DNA of 64,000 bases from Hemileia vastatrix. Its lineage: Eukaryota; Basidiomycota; Pucciniomycetes; Pucciniales; Zaghouaniaceae. The notes beneath the pieces were generated by a model. It saw only the letters and a program-made list of their open reading frames with translations, did not search any database and was not told where the DNA came from. Position 1 is the stretch's first letter. Each line of letters begins with the position of its first letter. The stretch is from assembly GCA_030280995.1 (NCBI GenBank), contig JASXTE010000010.1:27272823-27336822 (forward strand). The letters are read 5' to 3'. The translations under genes were made by a program, and so were the position numbers. Of the stretch, positions 1-9,855 are shown piece after piece.

Positions 1-1112
1 CAAACTTCTATTTTACACCAAAACCAAACAACCAGGTTTCAAGGGATTCCTGAGTCTATGAGCCAACTTCTTGTCCCAGTATCTGACTGATTGATTCCTA
101 ATCTTCATCATTCTAGAGTATGCCTTCTCTTGACATTCCTCTCTACATTCCAACTGTTGCATCCTGGCACAGAGCAAATCTTCTGTTGAGTGCACGTCAT
201 CCCAATCAATTCCAAGATAAGAGACAGCTTCCAAGTCCACTGGTAGAACGGCTTTTTGACCAAACATTAACTCATAAGGAGAATAGCCAGTTTTCCTCTT
301 CACAGTGACCCTATCAGCAAATAAAACCAAGGGTAAATAATGCCTCCACTTTTAGGCACTATCTCCGCACATCTTCACCAAAGCATTCTTGATAACTTGA
401 TGGCCTCTTTCAACCATGCCTTCAGCTTCAGGATAATACGGTGTAGCCACTCTAACCCTAGAACCAACACTAGCCACAGCTTCTTTAAATTCGGCACCGA
501 ACTCTGGCCCACCATCAACAGTGACCAACTTCATCAACCCATACCTATAAATCCACTCCTTCTTCAAAAACTCTGCCACATTCTTGGCAGTCAAATTAAC
601 CAGAGGCACTGCCTCAACCCAACCAGACAAATCATCCCTAGCAACAATCAAGTATTTATACATGCCCTCTTTAATATGGACAGCATCCAGACTGACCCTT
701 CCAAAAACAGTTGATTCACCAGTAGCACAGCCCACCTCTTTAGGTTTCAAGTGACTTCTTCTTTGACATTCTTCACAAGATTGAACCCAACCCTGCACAG
801 CCAACTTCATTCCTGGCCACCAAAATCTATCTGCTACTCTTCTATAAGTCTCCCCAAAGCCTCTATGACCAAGTCTTCATGCAAAGACTTCAAAACCAAT
901 TCTTGACCCTTCTTCTGAGTCACCACCACTTGAGGATTAGGATTTCTCCTTCTCATCAATTGCCTTCCTGACACATAAAATCCAGGACTCTTCTTCTTGA
1001 TTGCTAACCAAGTATCATCATCACAACTATCTGGCCTCTCCAAGCTCAACAGATATTCCACCAGGATAAAATAAAACCCAGACTGACCCCAGGTCTCATC
1101 TTCAAAATCCAA
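1..1112 (-). pseudogene. Element A integrase, broken
   Basis: Encodes the HHCC zinc region (HEDL followed by a CEEC pair), the catalytic core (first Asp in LDAVHI, second in TVDGGPEFG, Glu in EAEGMVERG) and part of the C-terminal domain. Breaks seen by comparison with B: a one-base deletion after HEDL near 865, GAA changed to TAA before KWRHYLP near 351, and TAT changed to TAA at 13-15. The upstream end is also out of frame with the RNase H part, through an extra base in a T run near 1110. It cannot make active integrase as it stands. The C-terminal end runs off the window. Confidence 0.88.
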
Positions 1113-2452
1113 AAAACAACATCCAAGGGTACAACTCTGTCATCAAAATCACCAGTGTGAACATGAGCCAATTGAGCAGCCCAACCAGGACACCAATCCT
1201 TAAATTTTGGCACGTCCTTCTCTTTCCACTGAACCTTGTGAGAGTCCAGTTCACTAACAAAAACACCCCTTTCCAATTTCGAGCTGTCCCAAACAACAAC
1301 TCCATCTTCATCAACAAAAACATCCTGATCACCAGAATCAAGATCAGATCCAGCCAGTTTAGCCTCTTGGGGGAGGTCAGAACAATCATCCAGTTTAGCC
1401 TCATGGGGGAGGAAAGAAAAATCCTCAGCACCCTTTGTGCTGGCCCTAATCACTGGAACATCTTCGTCAAACTCTTCGGAATCAGAATCCTCATCTGCAG
1501 GTGGCCTCCTTGATAATCCATCAGGCATAGTAAAAGTTTTACCTGGTTTGTGTACCAGGTCAAAAGAAAAATGTTGAATAAATGCCACCCACCTAGTCAT
1601 TGGAGCATTTGGAAGACTAGGTGTATTGATCATCTGAACCAAAGATTTTGCATCCACCTGCAGCTCAAAATGTGGCCCCCACAAAACCGCCTGTAGCTTC
1701 TTTAAAATTTTAGCTACGCCACACAATTCCAACTTAGGTTGAGAATACCTAGATTCCACCTCATTAAACACCACAGACTCATACCTTACTGGCCTGAACC
1801 TCCCAGTCTTATCCTCCTGAGACAAAGCAGCACCAGCAGCAATATAACTTGAGTCCACTGCCAGATAAATTTTTCCAGCACCAACACCATAATCCAACTT
1901 GTGAAGAACAATATCTTCACCAACAACCTTTTTCAACTTCTGAAAAGCCTCTTCACACTCTTCAGTCCATTCCCAATCTGCATCTTTTATGGTCAACCTC
2001 CTTAAAGGTGAAGCCAACAAAGAAAAATCCTTAATAAAAATCCTGACATATACACATACACCCAAAAATCCCCTGACTTCAGTAGTATTTTTAGGCCTTG
2101 GCCATGACTGGATTTTATTAATCTTCTTCTTTGCCATAATCCTTCCCTCTTTACATACCACATGACCCAGAATTTCTAAAGCAGGAACACAACAACAGAA
2201 TTTTGACCCTGAAATGGTCAGACCAGCCTCTTCAATCCTGAACAACACTCTCTCTAGAGTTATTGCATATTCCCAAACAAACCTCCTTATTCCAGGGCTC
2301 TCCGATAACACCTCATTACCATAATCAGTGGATGGTCCTTTAATTCCACCATCATCAATAAAAATACCAGCATGAGTAGGAACCTCATCCTGCAAAATCC
2401 AAGTCATCTGTGCTTGATAAACTGCCACTGAATTAGTTGCTCCTTGAGGCAA
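1046..2452 (-). pseudogene. Element A RT C-terminal half, RNase H and linker
   Basis: Begins at the LPQGATNS motif of RT. It contains the catalytic FIDDGG box and the thumb (LGHVVCKEGRI), then an RNase H domain (YLAVDSSYIAAGAALSQ, KLELCGVAKIL, LQVDAKSLVQMI and HKPGKTFTMPDGLSR). An acidic linker follows in which two hairpin repeats are translated as PHEAKLDD and PQEAKLAG. A one-base deletion near 2450 separates it from the N-terminal RT, and a one-base insertion near 1110 shifts it out of the integrase frame. Confidence 0.88.
1355..1412 (-). repeat. Two hairpin repeats inside element A linker
   Basis: Two units at 1355-1378 and 1390-1412 read, on the plus strand, CCAGTTTAG followed by CCTC, a 6-nt loop and GAGG. 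They are in frame on the minus strand and encode EAKL-containing peptides. They belong to the family seen throughout B and E. Confidence 0.8.
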
Positions 2453-3225
2453 CCTAGTGAGCTGAAATCTTCCAAAGGAGTCTCAAAAGTTGTGAGAGGC
2501 ATTGAATCCGTATGTAGTTCCCTCTCATCATAACCACCCATAATATCACCCAAAACATAACACACCCTTCCAGCAAAAGCTTCAACAAAATCTTCTGCAC
2601 TTGGCGGCATACCAGCGTCCTTTATAGTGACTCTATTTAAGGCTCTAAGATCATGAACCACCCTCAACTTTCCATTCTGCTTCTTTACACAGAACACCGG
2701 ACTTGAGTAACTGGATGTTGATTGTTCATATAACCCAGTCCTGACTCTTTCCCTAACAATCTCTACAAAATCCTCTCGAATAGCGGCTGGAATCGGAATA
2801 GGTTTGATTTGCCAAGGTTCATGACAAACAACAGGAATCAAGTAAGGTTCCCCATAAGAGTGCTTCAATACACCCCATTCCTCCTCAACAAATGCCACCG
2901 CTTTTTCCCTTAGCACAATAACGTGCAACAACAACTTCTTTTCTTCCTCAGACAACCACCCATCAGGACCAAAATTAACAACTTTCAATCTTTCCACGGT
3001 CACCCTAGCCGTCTCTACAAATTCTGGAGGATTCTTCACCAAAGGAGTACAGTACGGATCTCTTGACAAAGGAGGTCTTTTCAAAGGCGGATTCAAACCC
3101 ACAGGCATAGGCTCATTGACAGGTCTAATCTTCTGCGCTACCTTCTTATACTTTGCTGCTACACCTTCAACTTGAGGGATCTTCAGGAAATCTTCACCAC
3201 CAGACCTGGAACAAAAACCAAGGGT

Positions 3226-3800
3226 TTCCCCATTGCTCACATGTGTGGCCAAGGTAATTTTTTTGAAAGGTGTAGAAGAAACCCTAGCGGTGCACAATTG
3301 GGAGGACTTACTTTTACACCCCAATCTCACCACTCCAAAACTTTTCCGCAATTCCACATCTTCATCCTCACTTCCAACTTCCAAATCTTCAAATCTTGAT
3401 TCATCTTCTGAATCCCATCTTCTAAAATTGTGCAGTTTATCCTCATGCTGGAGGTCCAAAAATAGATCTTGATGATCTTCTCTCTTCAAAATTTTCTGCA
3501 GTTTAACCTCATGCTGGAGGCCCAAAAATAGATCTTGACGATCTTCACAAAAATATTTTGCATCTTCTTTCTTCATTATCTTCAGATTTTTTTCTTGATT
3601 TTCTTGAATTATCTTGAAATTTTTATCTTCTTTTCTTGATTTTTCTTCTGTCCTACAAAAATAACCAGGGGTTTCCCCAATGCTCACAGGTGTGGCCCAG
3701 GTAATGTTTTTGAAATGTGTAGAAGAAACCCTAGCGGTGCACAATTGGGAGGACTTACTTTTAGACCCCAATCTCACCGCCCCAAAACTTTTCCACATAT
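3226..3800 (-). repeat. Direct duplication within element A spacer
   Basis: A segment of about 130 bp at roughly 3226-3355 recurs at 3660-3795 with few differences, in the same orientation and frame. On the minus strand both copies encode a peptide containing KSKSSQLCTARVSST. Hairpin repeats at 3432-3455 and 3498-3520 lie between the copies. Confidence 0.85.
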
Positions 3801-4037
3801 CTTTCAATAAAGATATATAACCAATCTTCTTCTTTGAACTTGAATTAAAAATAATTAAGAATCTTGAGAGAGAACAGAGACTTGATAAAAAACTTGATGA
3901 ATACTTGCAGAGAAGAGAAACATTAAAAAGAGAAATTTGAAAATCCACTTGGTATATCTCCAAGGGAGCTGACCCACTACAACCTGGGATTTCCTCATGT
4001 TGGGGAGAGGTTTTAGCACTAGGGTGATCAGCCCTTA

Positions 4038-6449
4038 TTACTCTAAAAAAGACAGACTCTCAATAGAGCCTGAGCCACACTCCAAAAAACCATAGGCAGC
4101 ACCCACTTCCTTCCTTCTCCTGCAGCAGTCCATGCACTGGCACATTGAAGATAAACCAGGCCTGGTCTCCCAACCATCCTCTCCAGGGGATGATAACCTC
4201 ATGTGAAGCTTCCTTTCGTCTTCACCAGTCAACTCCAAACTGATTCCCAAATCAAATTGATAACCAATACTTGCCTGAAAATCCATCAAGAATGGCCCAC
4301 CCAAAACTGCTTTTACATTACCTTTAGCAATGTAAAAATGAACCTTCCCTGAGGCTCTGCCAACATCTCACTTCACAAACTCTGAAGTTCCAACCAATTC
4401 AGTGACATGTCCACCAATCCCTCTCAAATTCCCACCAATACCAGTTTTGATGGGGAGGCCCATATGAGTTGCCTCAAACAAAGAAATCAGGTTTATCTGA
4501 GAACCTGAATCCACCAATGCCCTTGCCTCCCTGCCATTCAGAGTGACATTGAAATACCCCAGAGGAGCAGAAAAATGAGTTTCCAACCCCTCACCAAACT
4601 TTTCAGCAGAATCACAAATGTATTCTACTTCACCAGAAGAAACTCTTCTCCTGGTCAACAACTTTTTTTGTCTATCAGCCAACCCTGGACTAATAGCATA
4701 CAATTCCCCATAAGATAGGGAAACCTGACCCTGATTCATCCTTTCCAGGACAGAGTCCATAACATTAACATGACCAGACACTACTGGCCTCTCAAAGTGA
4801 GCTCTTTGCTTCACCACCTTGGTCCTAGAAGCTTCTTGAGGACCAGCACCACCAACAGATTTACCATTAACAGGAACCAAACCAGATCCCTCACCAGAAC
4901 CTCTGACTCTAACAGGCTTTGGCAATGAAGCCAAAGGGACATCCTCCTCAGAGTCAGAATCCACCTCCATTGGCATTGGCTCACCATTCATATCCAATGC
5001 GCTAAAACTAGGGGGGCCCATATCAGCCATACCCTTCTGAATCTTGTACAGCTCTTCTTTTCTGTACCTCTTCCTAGCTGCACTCAGCTTAGGATCCACC
5101 TTTGAAGCATTTGGCTTTTGTTGGGCCTGAGAACTTCTCTTAGGCCTACCCACCTTTCCTGCTTCCACATCATAAACACCAGCCAAGCATTCACCACTTG
5201 ACTGTCCACCACAAGAATACAACTCCAAACCACCAAAGGAAGTAGAAAAAGAGACCTTATTGACCTCCTTCCCCTTTCCCTTGACGTCCTCATCTACCTT
5301 AACAGAAGACTTCCCCTGATCAGGAATCTCCTCAAACCTTGGCATCCTTTGATTGAAACCACCCCTTCTCCTGACCAAATCAACAGGAGCCTGCCCCTCA
5401 CTGGGATTCACAAAAGAACCTTCAGGGAACTTAAAAACCCTGCCATCACACTCAACGTTTCCTTCAGACACATCTCTGTTCAGTGCCCAACAATCATTGG
5501 ACCTGTGCCCCCTCCTACTGCAATAAGAGCAAACCCAAGGATCACTCCTACCAGCCCTCCTTTCAAAATCTCTTGGCTGAGAAGGTGCCTTATTAACCTT
5601 CTTGGCCTCCTGGACAAAAATGTGCAGCTGTTTTGTCAGATCAGCCAGCTGCTCCACCATTGGGTTTCTCTCCTGTTTGGGAGCCTGCACCAAATTTTTC
5701 TCCTCCTTCTTCTCCCTAACTTCCTCTTCAGCCAAAGCCTCACTGACTTTGCTGACATACTTGGCACACCCCTCCTGATAGGTGTCCACAGCCAATAACT
5801 TTAAATGGGCCTCAACAGCCTCCTTCACCTTATCCAAGGCAGGTAACTTCTGGTCCCTATTAGAAAGAGTCTTCATCAATTCCTTTCTTGACAACTCCTT
5901 CAACACATCCATCCTGACATCTCTAGCCAGGGAAGACCAAAAAACATCCTTGGCAGCATTTTCATGTGCCAACTCCTCCACTTCCACCAAATATTCCACC
6001 ACAGGATCAAACTGTAGCAGAAACTTCCTGTAAATATGTAAGTTACCAACACCACCATAAGATTGTCATTCACTGACAACCTTGTTCAGATCCACCATAG
6101 TGAACCTGACACCCCATCTATCCACCATCTCCCTACACAACAATTTCAAATCCCTCTTCTTGTAGCCAGACGTGGCCACAATCTCCTTCTCCACTGACCT
6201 ATCACCAATGAAGAAGATAATCTTCTTCACCATGTCCAGGTAGGAAGCACCATCCACCCCAGCAGCAGTTTCATATTTCTCTAGAAACCACTTGACATCC
6301 TCCCCATTAAACTTGGTACCATCCCAAGTTTTAATCCTCACACACTCCCTAACCATCACACAAGGAGGTCCATCCCCCCCACTGACAGTCACCACAGGAA
6401 TAGCAGAACCAGAAGTCATTCCTCCTGACCAAAACACCAAAAAGAGCAA
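4038..6449 (-). pseudogene. Element A gag and protease
   Basis: Gag N-terminal domain (VRIKTWDGTKFNGEDVKWF, then MVDRWGVRFTMVDLNKVV) followed by an in-frame TGA at 6066-6068. The same frame then continues through a helical region, a CX2CX4HX4C knuckle (CSYCSRRGHRSNDC), a charged linker and a retropepsin-type aspartic protease (ALVDSGSQINLI; flap-side LRGIGG; LGGPFLMDF). A second in-frame TGA at 4368-4370 lies in the protease, where E has a sense codon, so this one is probably a true inactivating mutation. The first TGA is shared with E. The frame ends in TAA at 4038-4040, directly after a slippery heptamer. Confidence 0.87.
4044..4050 (-). promoter_or_regulatory. Candidate -1 ribosomal frameshift heptamer TTTTTTA, element A
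   Basis: In the gag-PR frame the codons read TCT TTT TTA GAG TAA, so the T TTT TTA heptamer fits the X XXY YYZ rule and lies one codon before the stop. A -1 slip enters the frame that carries ADHP and the rest of pol, which aligns with ADHS in E and ADRS in B. This heptamer is a well-known slippery sequence. No downstream stimulatory structure was established. Confidence 0.7.
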
Positions 6450-6489
6450 ACCAAAGAAAACAGAGATTCCAAAGAACTAGCAAGTTCTT

Positions 6490-6506
6490 CCCCACGTTGG
6501 GTGCCA
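6490..6506 (-). other. Primer-binding site, tRNA-Lys type, element A
   Basis: The plus strand reads CCCCACGTTGGGTGCCA, which looks like the 3' end of tRNA-Lys including CCA. It is four bases from the proposed LTR edge, as expected for a minus-strand element. The same site occurs in B and E. Confidence 0.75.
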
Positions 6507-6510
6507 GAAA

Positions 6511-7403
6511 TGTAGACAATCCTATAGTACTAGCTATAGGCCTTGACCAAGGGAGTTGGAGAAAAACCAGAGAGAAAATCCCCTGTCCCTTTAGAAAAAT
6601 AGAGTGAGATTTACTTGCTAAAGTAAGTTGGTTCCTGTTTTTCTAAAGCCCCTTTTTAACACACTTGACTGCTTTATGAGCCAAGAAAGTAGTCCCCAGA
6701 TAGACTACCAGACCAAAGAACTGAAATGTAGAACAAAGTCCACACCAGAGACAGCAAAGATACTTGATGTAGGCTGCAAATCCACACCAGAGACAGCAAT
6801 AATACTTTCTATAGCTTGCAATACTATAACAGAGAAAAAAGTTGCTAAAGTTAAGTTAAATGAAGAACTCACTTGCAACAAACACAGCCAATTGTGGCCA
6901 GAAAACAGTGAAAACTGAGTGAGGAACAATGAGATCACCTCCGGATGGTTGTATGATGATTAAGGTTGCCCCAAACTGTCTTATTCACTATGTACACACA
7001 GACCACTAACTAAGAGCCCATGTGCACCCACCAATCTGGCGCCTGAACCTGCCAAATTACATAAAAAACTCTCCTGGAGCGCTCCCCAACCTCCTAAAAC
7101 AGAGGCGGGCGGGCCGCCTGAAGCGGCCCGGCCTCCCTGAAGCCAGAAAACCAATAAAAACCACTAATCTACTTAGAAAAATTAGCTACAACTACTAAAA
7201 CCTTTAAAACACGGAATTTCACTATAACAACATTGAGACATGAAATATAGAGAAAATTAGCTCTATCCAATGGTACTAAGCACTTAACCCTAAGACTTAA
7301 GGTTAGCCCGTAAAACACAAAAAACAAAATTAAACAGCAATCTTTTATAAATGAAAAATGAGGAAATAACCCCTTAAAACTCAGAATATGAAAAATGTCT
7401 ACA
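6511..7403 (-). repeat. Proposed 5' LTR of element A
   Basis: Starts TGTAGACA next to the primer-binding site. The next matching inverted terminus, TGTCTACA, ends at 7403, giving an 893-bp LTR with perfect 8-bp inverted ends. The partner LTR is outside the window, so the right end is a proposal. Internal features: a short direct repeat with the core AAATATAGAGAAAA near 7244 and 7408 (the second copy just outside the proposed end), and a GC-rich hairpin at 7102-7135. Confidence 0.5.
7102..7135. other. GC-rich stem-loop in element A LTR
   Basis: CGGGCCGC at 7110-7117 pairs perfectly with GCGGCCCG at 7123-7130 around a CTGAA loop. GAGGC (7102-7106) and GCCTC (7131-7135) extend the stem across a 3-base bulge. 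It stands out in an AT-rich region. It could sit in transcribed leader RNA or mark a terminator; nothing here decides that. Confidence 0.7.
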
Positions 7404-7577
7404 AGACATAAAATATAGAGAAAAACCAGGGCTATCCAATGATAGTACCCACATAGCCGCAGACCCAATATCTACGGGATAAAACCAGAAAAATACCAAA
7501 TTTCTTAACAGATGTCAATTAAGACATGCACAAACAGCGCCAAATCACACAACAAAGGCCCCTGCCAATGTTGGAAG
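7404..7577. other. Unassigned spacer between A and C
   Basis: No gene, LTR terminus or clear repeat was found, apart from the second copy of the short AAATATAGAGAAAA repeat near 7408. It may belong to a longer A LTR than the one proposed. Confidence 0.4.
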
Positions 7578-8692
7578 ACCACACCGGTTGTCTAGAAGAA
7601 GGGGAAAAAGAAGAGGAAACAGAGAGGAGGAGAAAAAGGTAATATAAAGGAAATTGAATAAAATAATAAAGTGGTATAATTATTTTAAAAGAGAGGCAAG
7701 GAGTAGACTCTAGGGACTTTATACAACAGTGAGGTTTAATAAATTTAAATATAATTATTTAATAAGTAATTATTTTCAATGCGCGGCAGACACTTGTTAT
7801 TAATGATAGACTTAAGGCAACCTTCGATTATTTATTTACTTTTTAAATTAGATTATTAATGCTAAAGAAAAAAATATAATAAATGTAATAAAATGAAATT
7901 GAGTTGAGTGTAAAATAAGTGATGATGCTACAGGGGATTTCCCAAAGCATTAAATAGGCAAAGTACCCTATGAAGCGTCACAAATGAGTACTGAAAAAAG
8001 AGTAATAAAATGAAACAAGAATATAAAAGAATAGAACTAAACATAGAGATTGAAAGGAAAATAATGAGACAATCAACTAAACCCATGAGTAAATAACCGA
8101 TTTTCCAACCATAACTTCCCAAAATAATTAGTAACCAAGTAAGTCTGAAACAAGAGAACAGTGAGTAAAATAACCCAAGCAGATATTACAGTGAGATGTA
8201 AAGGGTTTAATTTAAACAATTAGAATTATTTTCACACCAAAATCCATGTAATCAATTCAACCTAGTATAAAGCAATTTTAATTAATTGTTTTAACTATGT
8301 AACTAATTCAATAATTAGTTTAAATGAAACATATAATTAATTTAATCATATATCTAATTTAAAGTGAGGATTTTAATACTATCTTATTAATTAAGTGTTA
8401 TAATTTATTTACTAATTTTACTGACCCAATTAAGGGTAAAAAAGGTGCCCAATATTATTGTTTAAAAAGATATGCATGGCCTTATTTAATATATGATTTT
8501 AATTAATTAATTTAATTACATTATAAGTTAATTTTTTATTTATAATTTATAATATATGTTTGTAATTAATTAATTATAAATTTGTATATATTATATACAT
8601 AAAATTGGCGCCATAATTTATAGAATATATATTATGGTTAATTTAATTTATAAATAATTTATATAATAATAAATTTAATATAATACTTATAT
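7578..8692 (-). repeat. Element C 3' LTR, distal part, interrupted by D
   Basis: Matches 36750-37862 closely, starting around the CCGGTTGTCTAGAAGAAGG motif. It stops exactly at 8692, where D begins, and resumes at 17841 with TATATATTCAATAAAATAAT as in the uninterrupted copy near 37859. The short ORFs inside are AT-rich noise. Confidence 0.9.
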
Positions 8693-9822
8693 TGTTGGTC
8701 AGTCGTCTAGAAGAGGGAAAGAAAAGGGGCAAAAAAGAAGAGAAACAAATAGGAAAAGGTACTAAAGGTAAATAGAAAGATAAAAGTAATAATAGAAACA
8801 ATTTATTTAAAATGAAGCAACGACGAGTGAGTTGGGAGATGAACAAGTTGAGGTTTTATTTAATATTAATATTATTTAAGTAAGAGTTTTGCGCGGCAAA
8901 CACTATAATTCCTATCAGACTTAAGGCAACCTTTAATTTGTTATTGAGAATTTTTAATTAGATTGTAGTACTAAATAAAAATAATAATAAACGTGATAAA
9001 GTTATCTTTTAAATTGTTGAGTGTATAGTAAGTGATGGGGCTACAGGGGATTATCCAAGGCCCTTTTATAGGCAATGGGTCCTCTGAAGCGCTACTATAT
9101 TTGTAAATAAAAGAAACATAATAGAATAAAACATGAATTTAAAAAGAATAAGTGAAACATAACAATGTAGAGAAAAATATGAAACAAATAATTAAAAACC
9201 CCAATTAAGAATCCAAATTTCCCGCCATTAATTCCCAAATCAGTAAGTAAAAATAGTGAATAACTAAACAAGCCTGGAACATAGGAACTATGAGAAAAAT
9301 CATTCAAAACAGATGGTACAGTCTGATTTAAGGATTTTTAAGTGAAACAAAAAATATTCTGACGCAACAAATATGTAATTTATTTCAATTCAGTATTAAT
9401 TAGTTTTTTCCTGACACAATTATAGGTCAAAAGAAGCGTCATTATTTATTGTTTAATATTATAAGAAATGATATTTAATATATAAATATAATTAATTAAT
9501 TTAATTATATTATAAGTAAATTTTACACTTATAATTATAATATATGTTTTTAATTAATTAAATATAAATTCATAATTATTAAATACATAAAAAATGCGTC
9601 ATTATTTGTAGAATATATTATATTATGTTAAATTTAGATGTATATAAAAAATTTATATAACCAATAAAATTAATATAACACTTGTATGTAATAAAATACT
9701 TATATAATTTTATTATGCAATAAAATATTAATTTATATACATTAAATACAATTCTTACCCCCTCTTTCAGGTCTTATAAGTTACATATCATTTACTGCAC
9801 TCCTGGAATAGCCTGGCTGACA
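8693..9822 (-). repeat. Element D 3' LTR
   Basis: On the plus strand it runs from TGTTGGTCAG to GGCTGACA, 1130 bp, equal in length to the 5' LTR at 16711-17840. Beside it, CTCCCTCACTC at 9823-9833 is the purine-rich tract on the minus strand. Confidence 0.92.
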
Positions 9823-9855
9823 CTCCCTCACTCTAAAAAAACAATAAAAAAAATG

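Larger units (their letters stand above)
2404..4050 (-). pseudogene. Element A pol N-terminal spacer and RT N-terminal half
   Basis: This is the pol frame entered by the -1 shift at 4044-4050. A variable spacer (about 4050-3130) has a hydrophobic stretch, a duplicated segment and two hairpin-derived peptides (LQHEVKLQ and LQHEDKLH). It is followed by RT palm motifs (FCVKKQNGKLRVVHDLRALN and LGDIMGGYDERELH). The frame is lost after TTFETPL, where one base is missing relative to B; downstream residues are out of frame. The spacer lies between protease and RT and has no function I recognise. Confidence 0.82.
1..7403 (-). mobile_element. Ty3/gypsy element A, decayed, 3' part cut by window edge
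   Basis: Reading leftward on the minus strand, the order is LTR, tRNA-Lys-type primer-binding site, gag with a CCHC knuckle, aspartic protease, RT, RNase H and integrase. This is the Ty3/gypsy order, with integrase after RNase H. Proteins align by eye along their length with elements B and E, so A is an older relative of them. The reading frame is broken by several stops and single-base indels. The 3' LTR and anything between pol and the LTR lie outside the window, so it cannot be told whether A also carried antisense genes. Confidence 0.9.
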
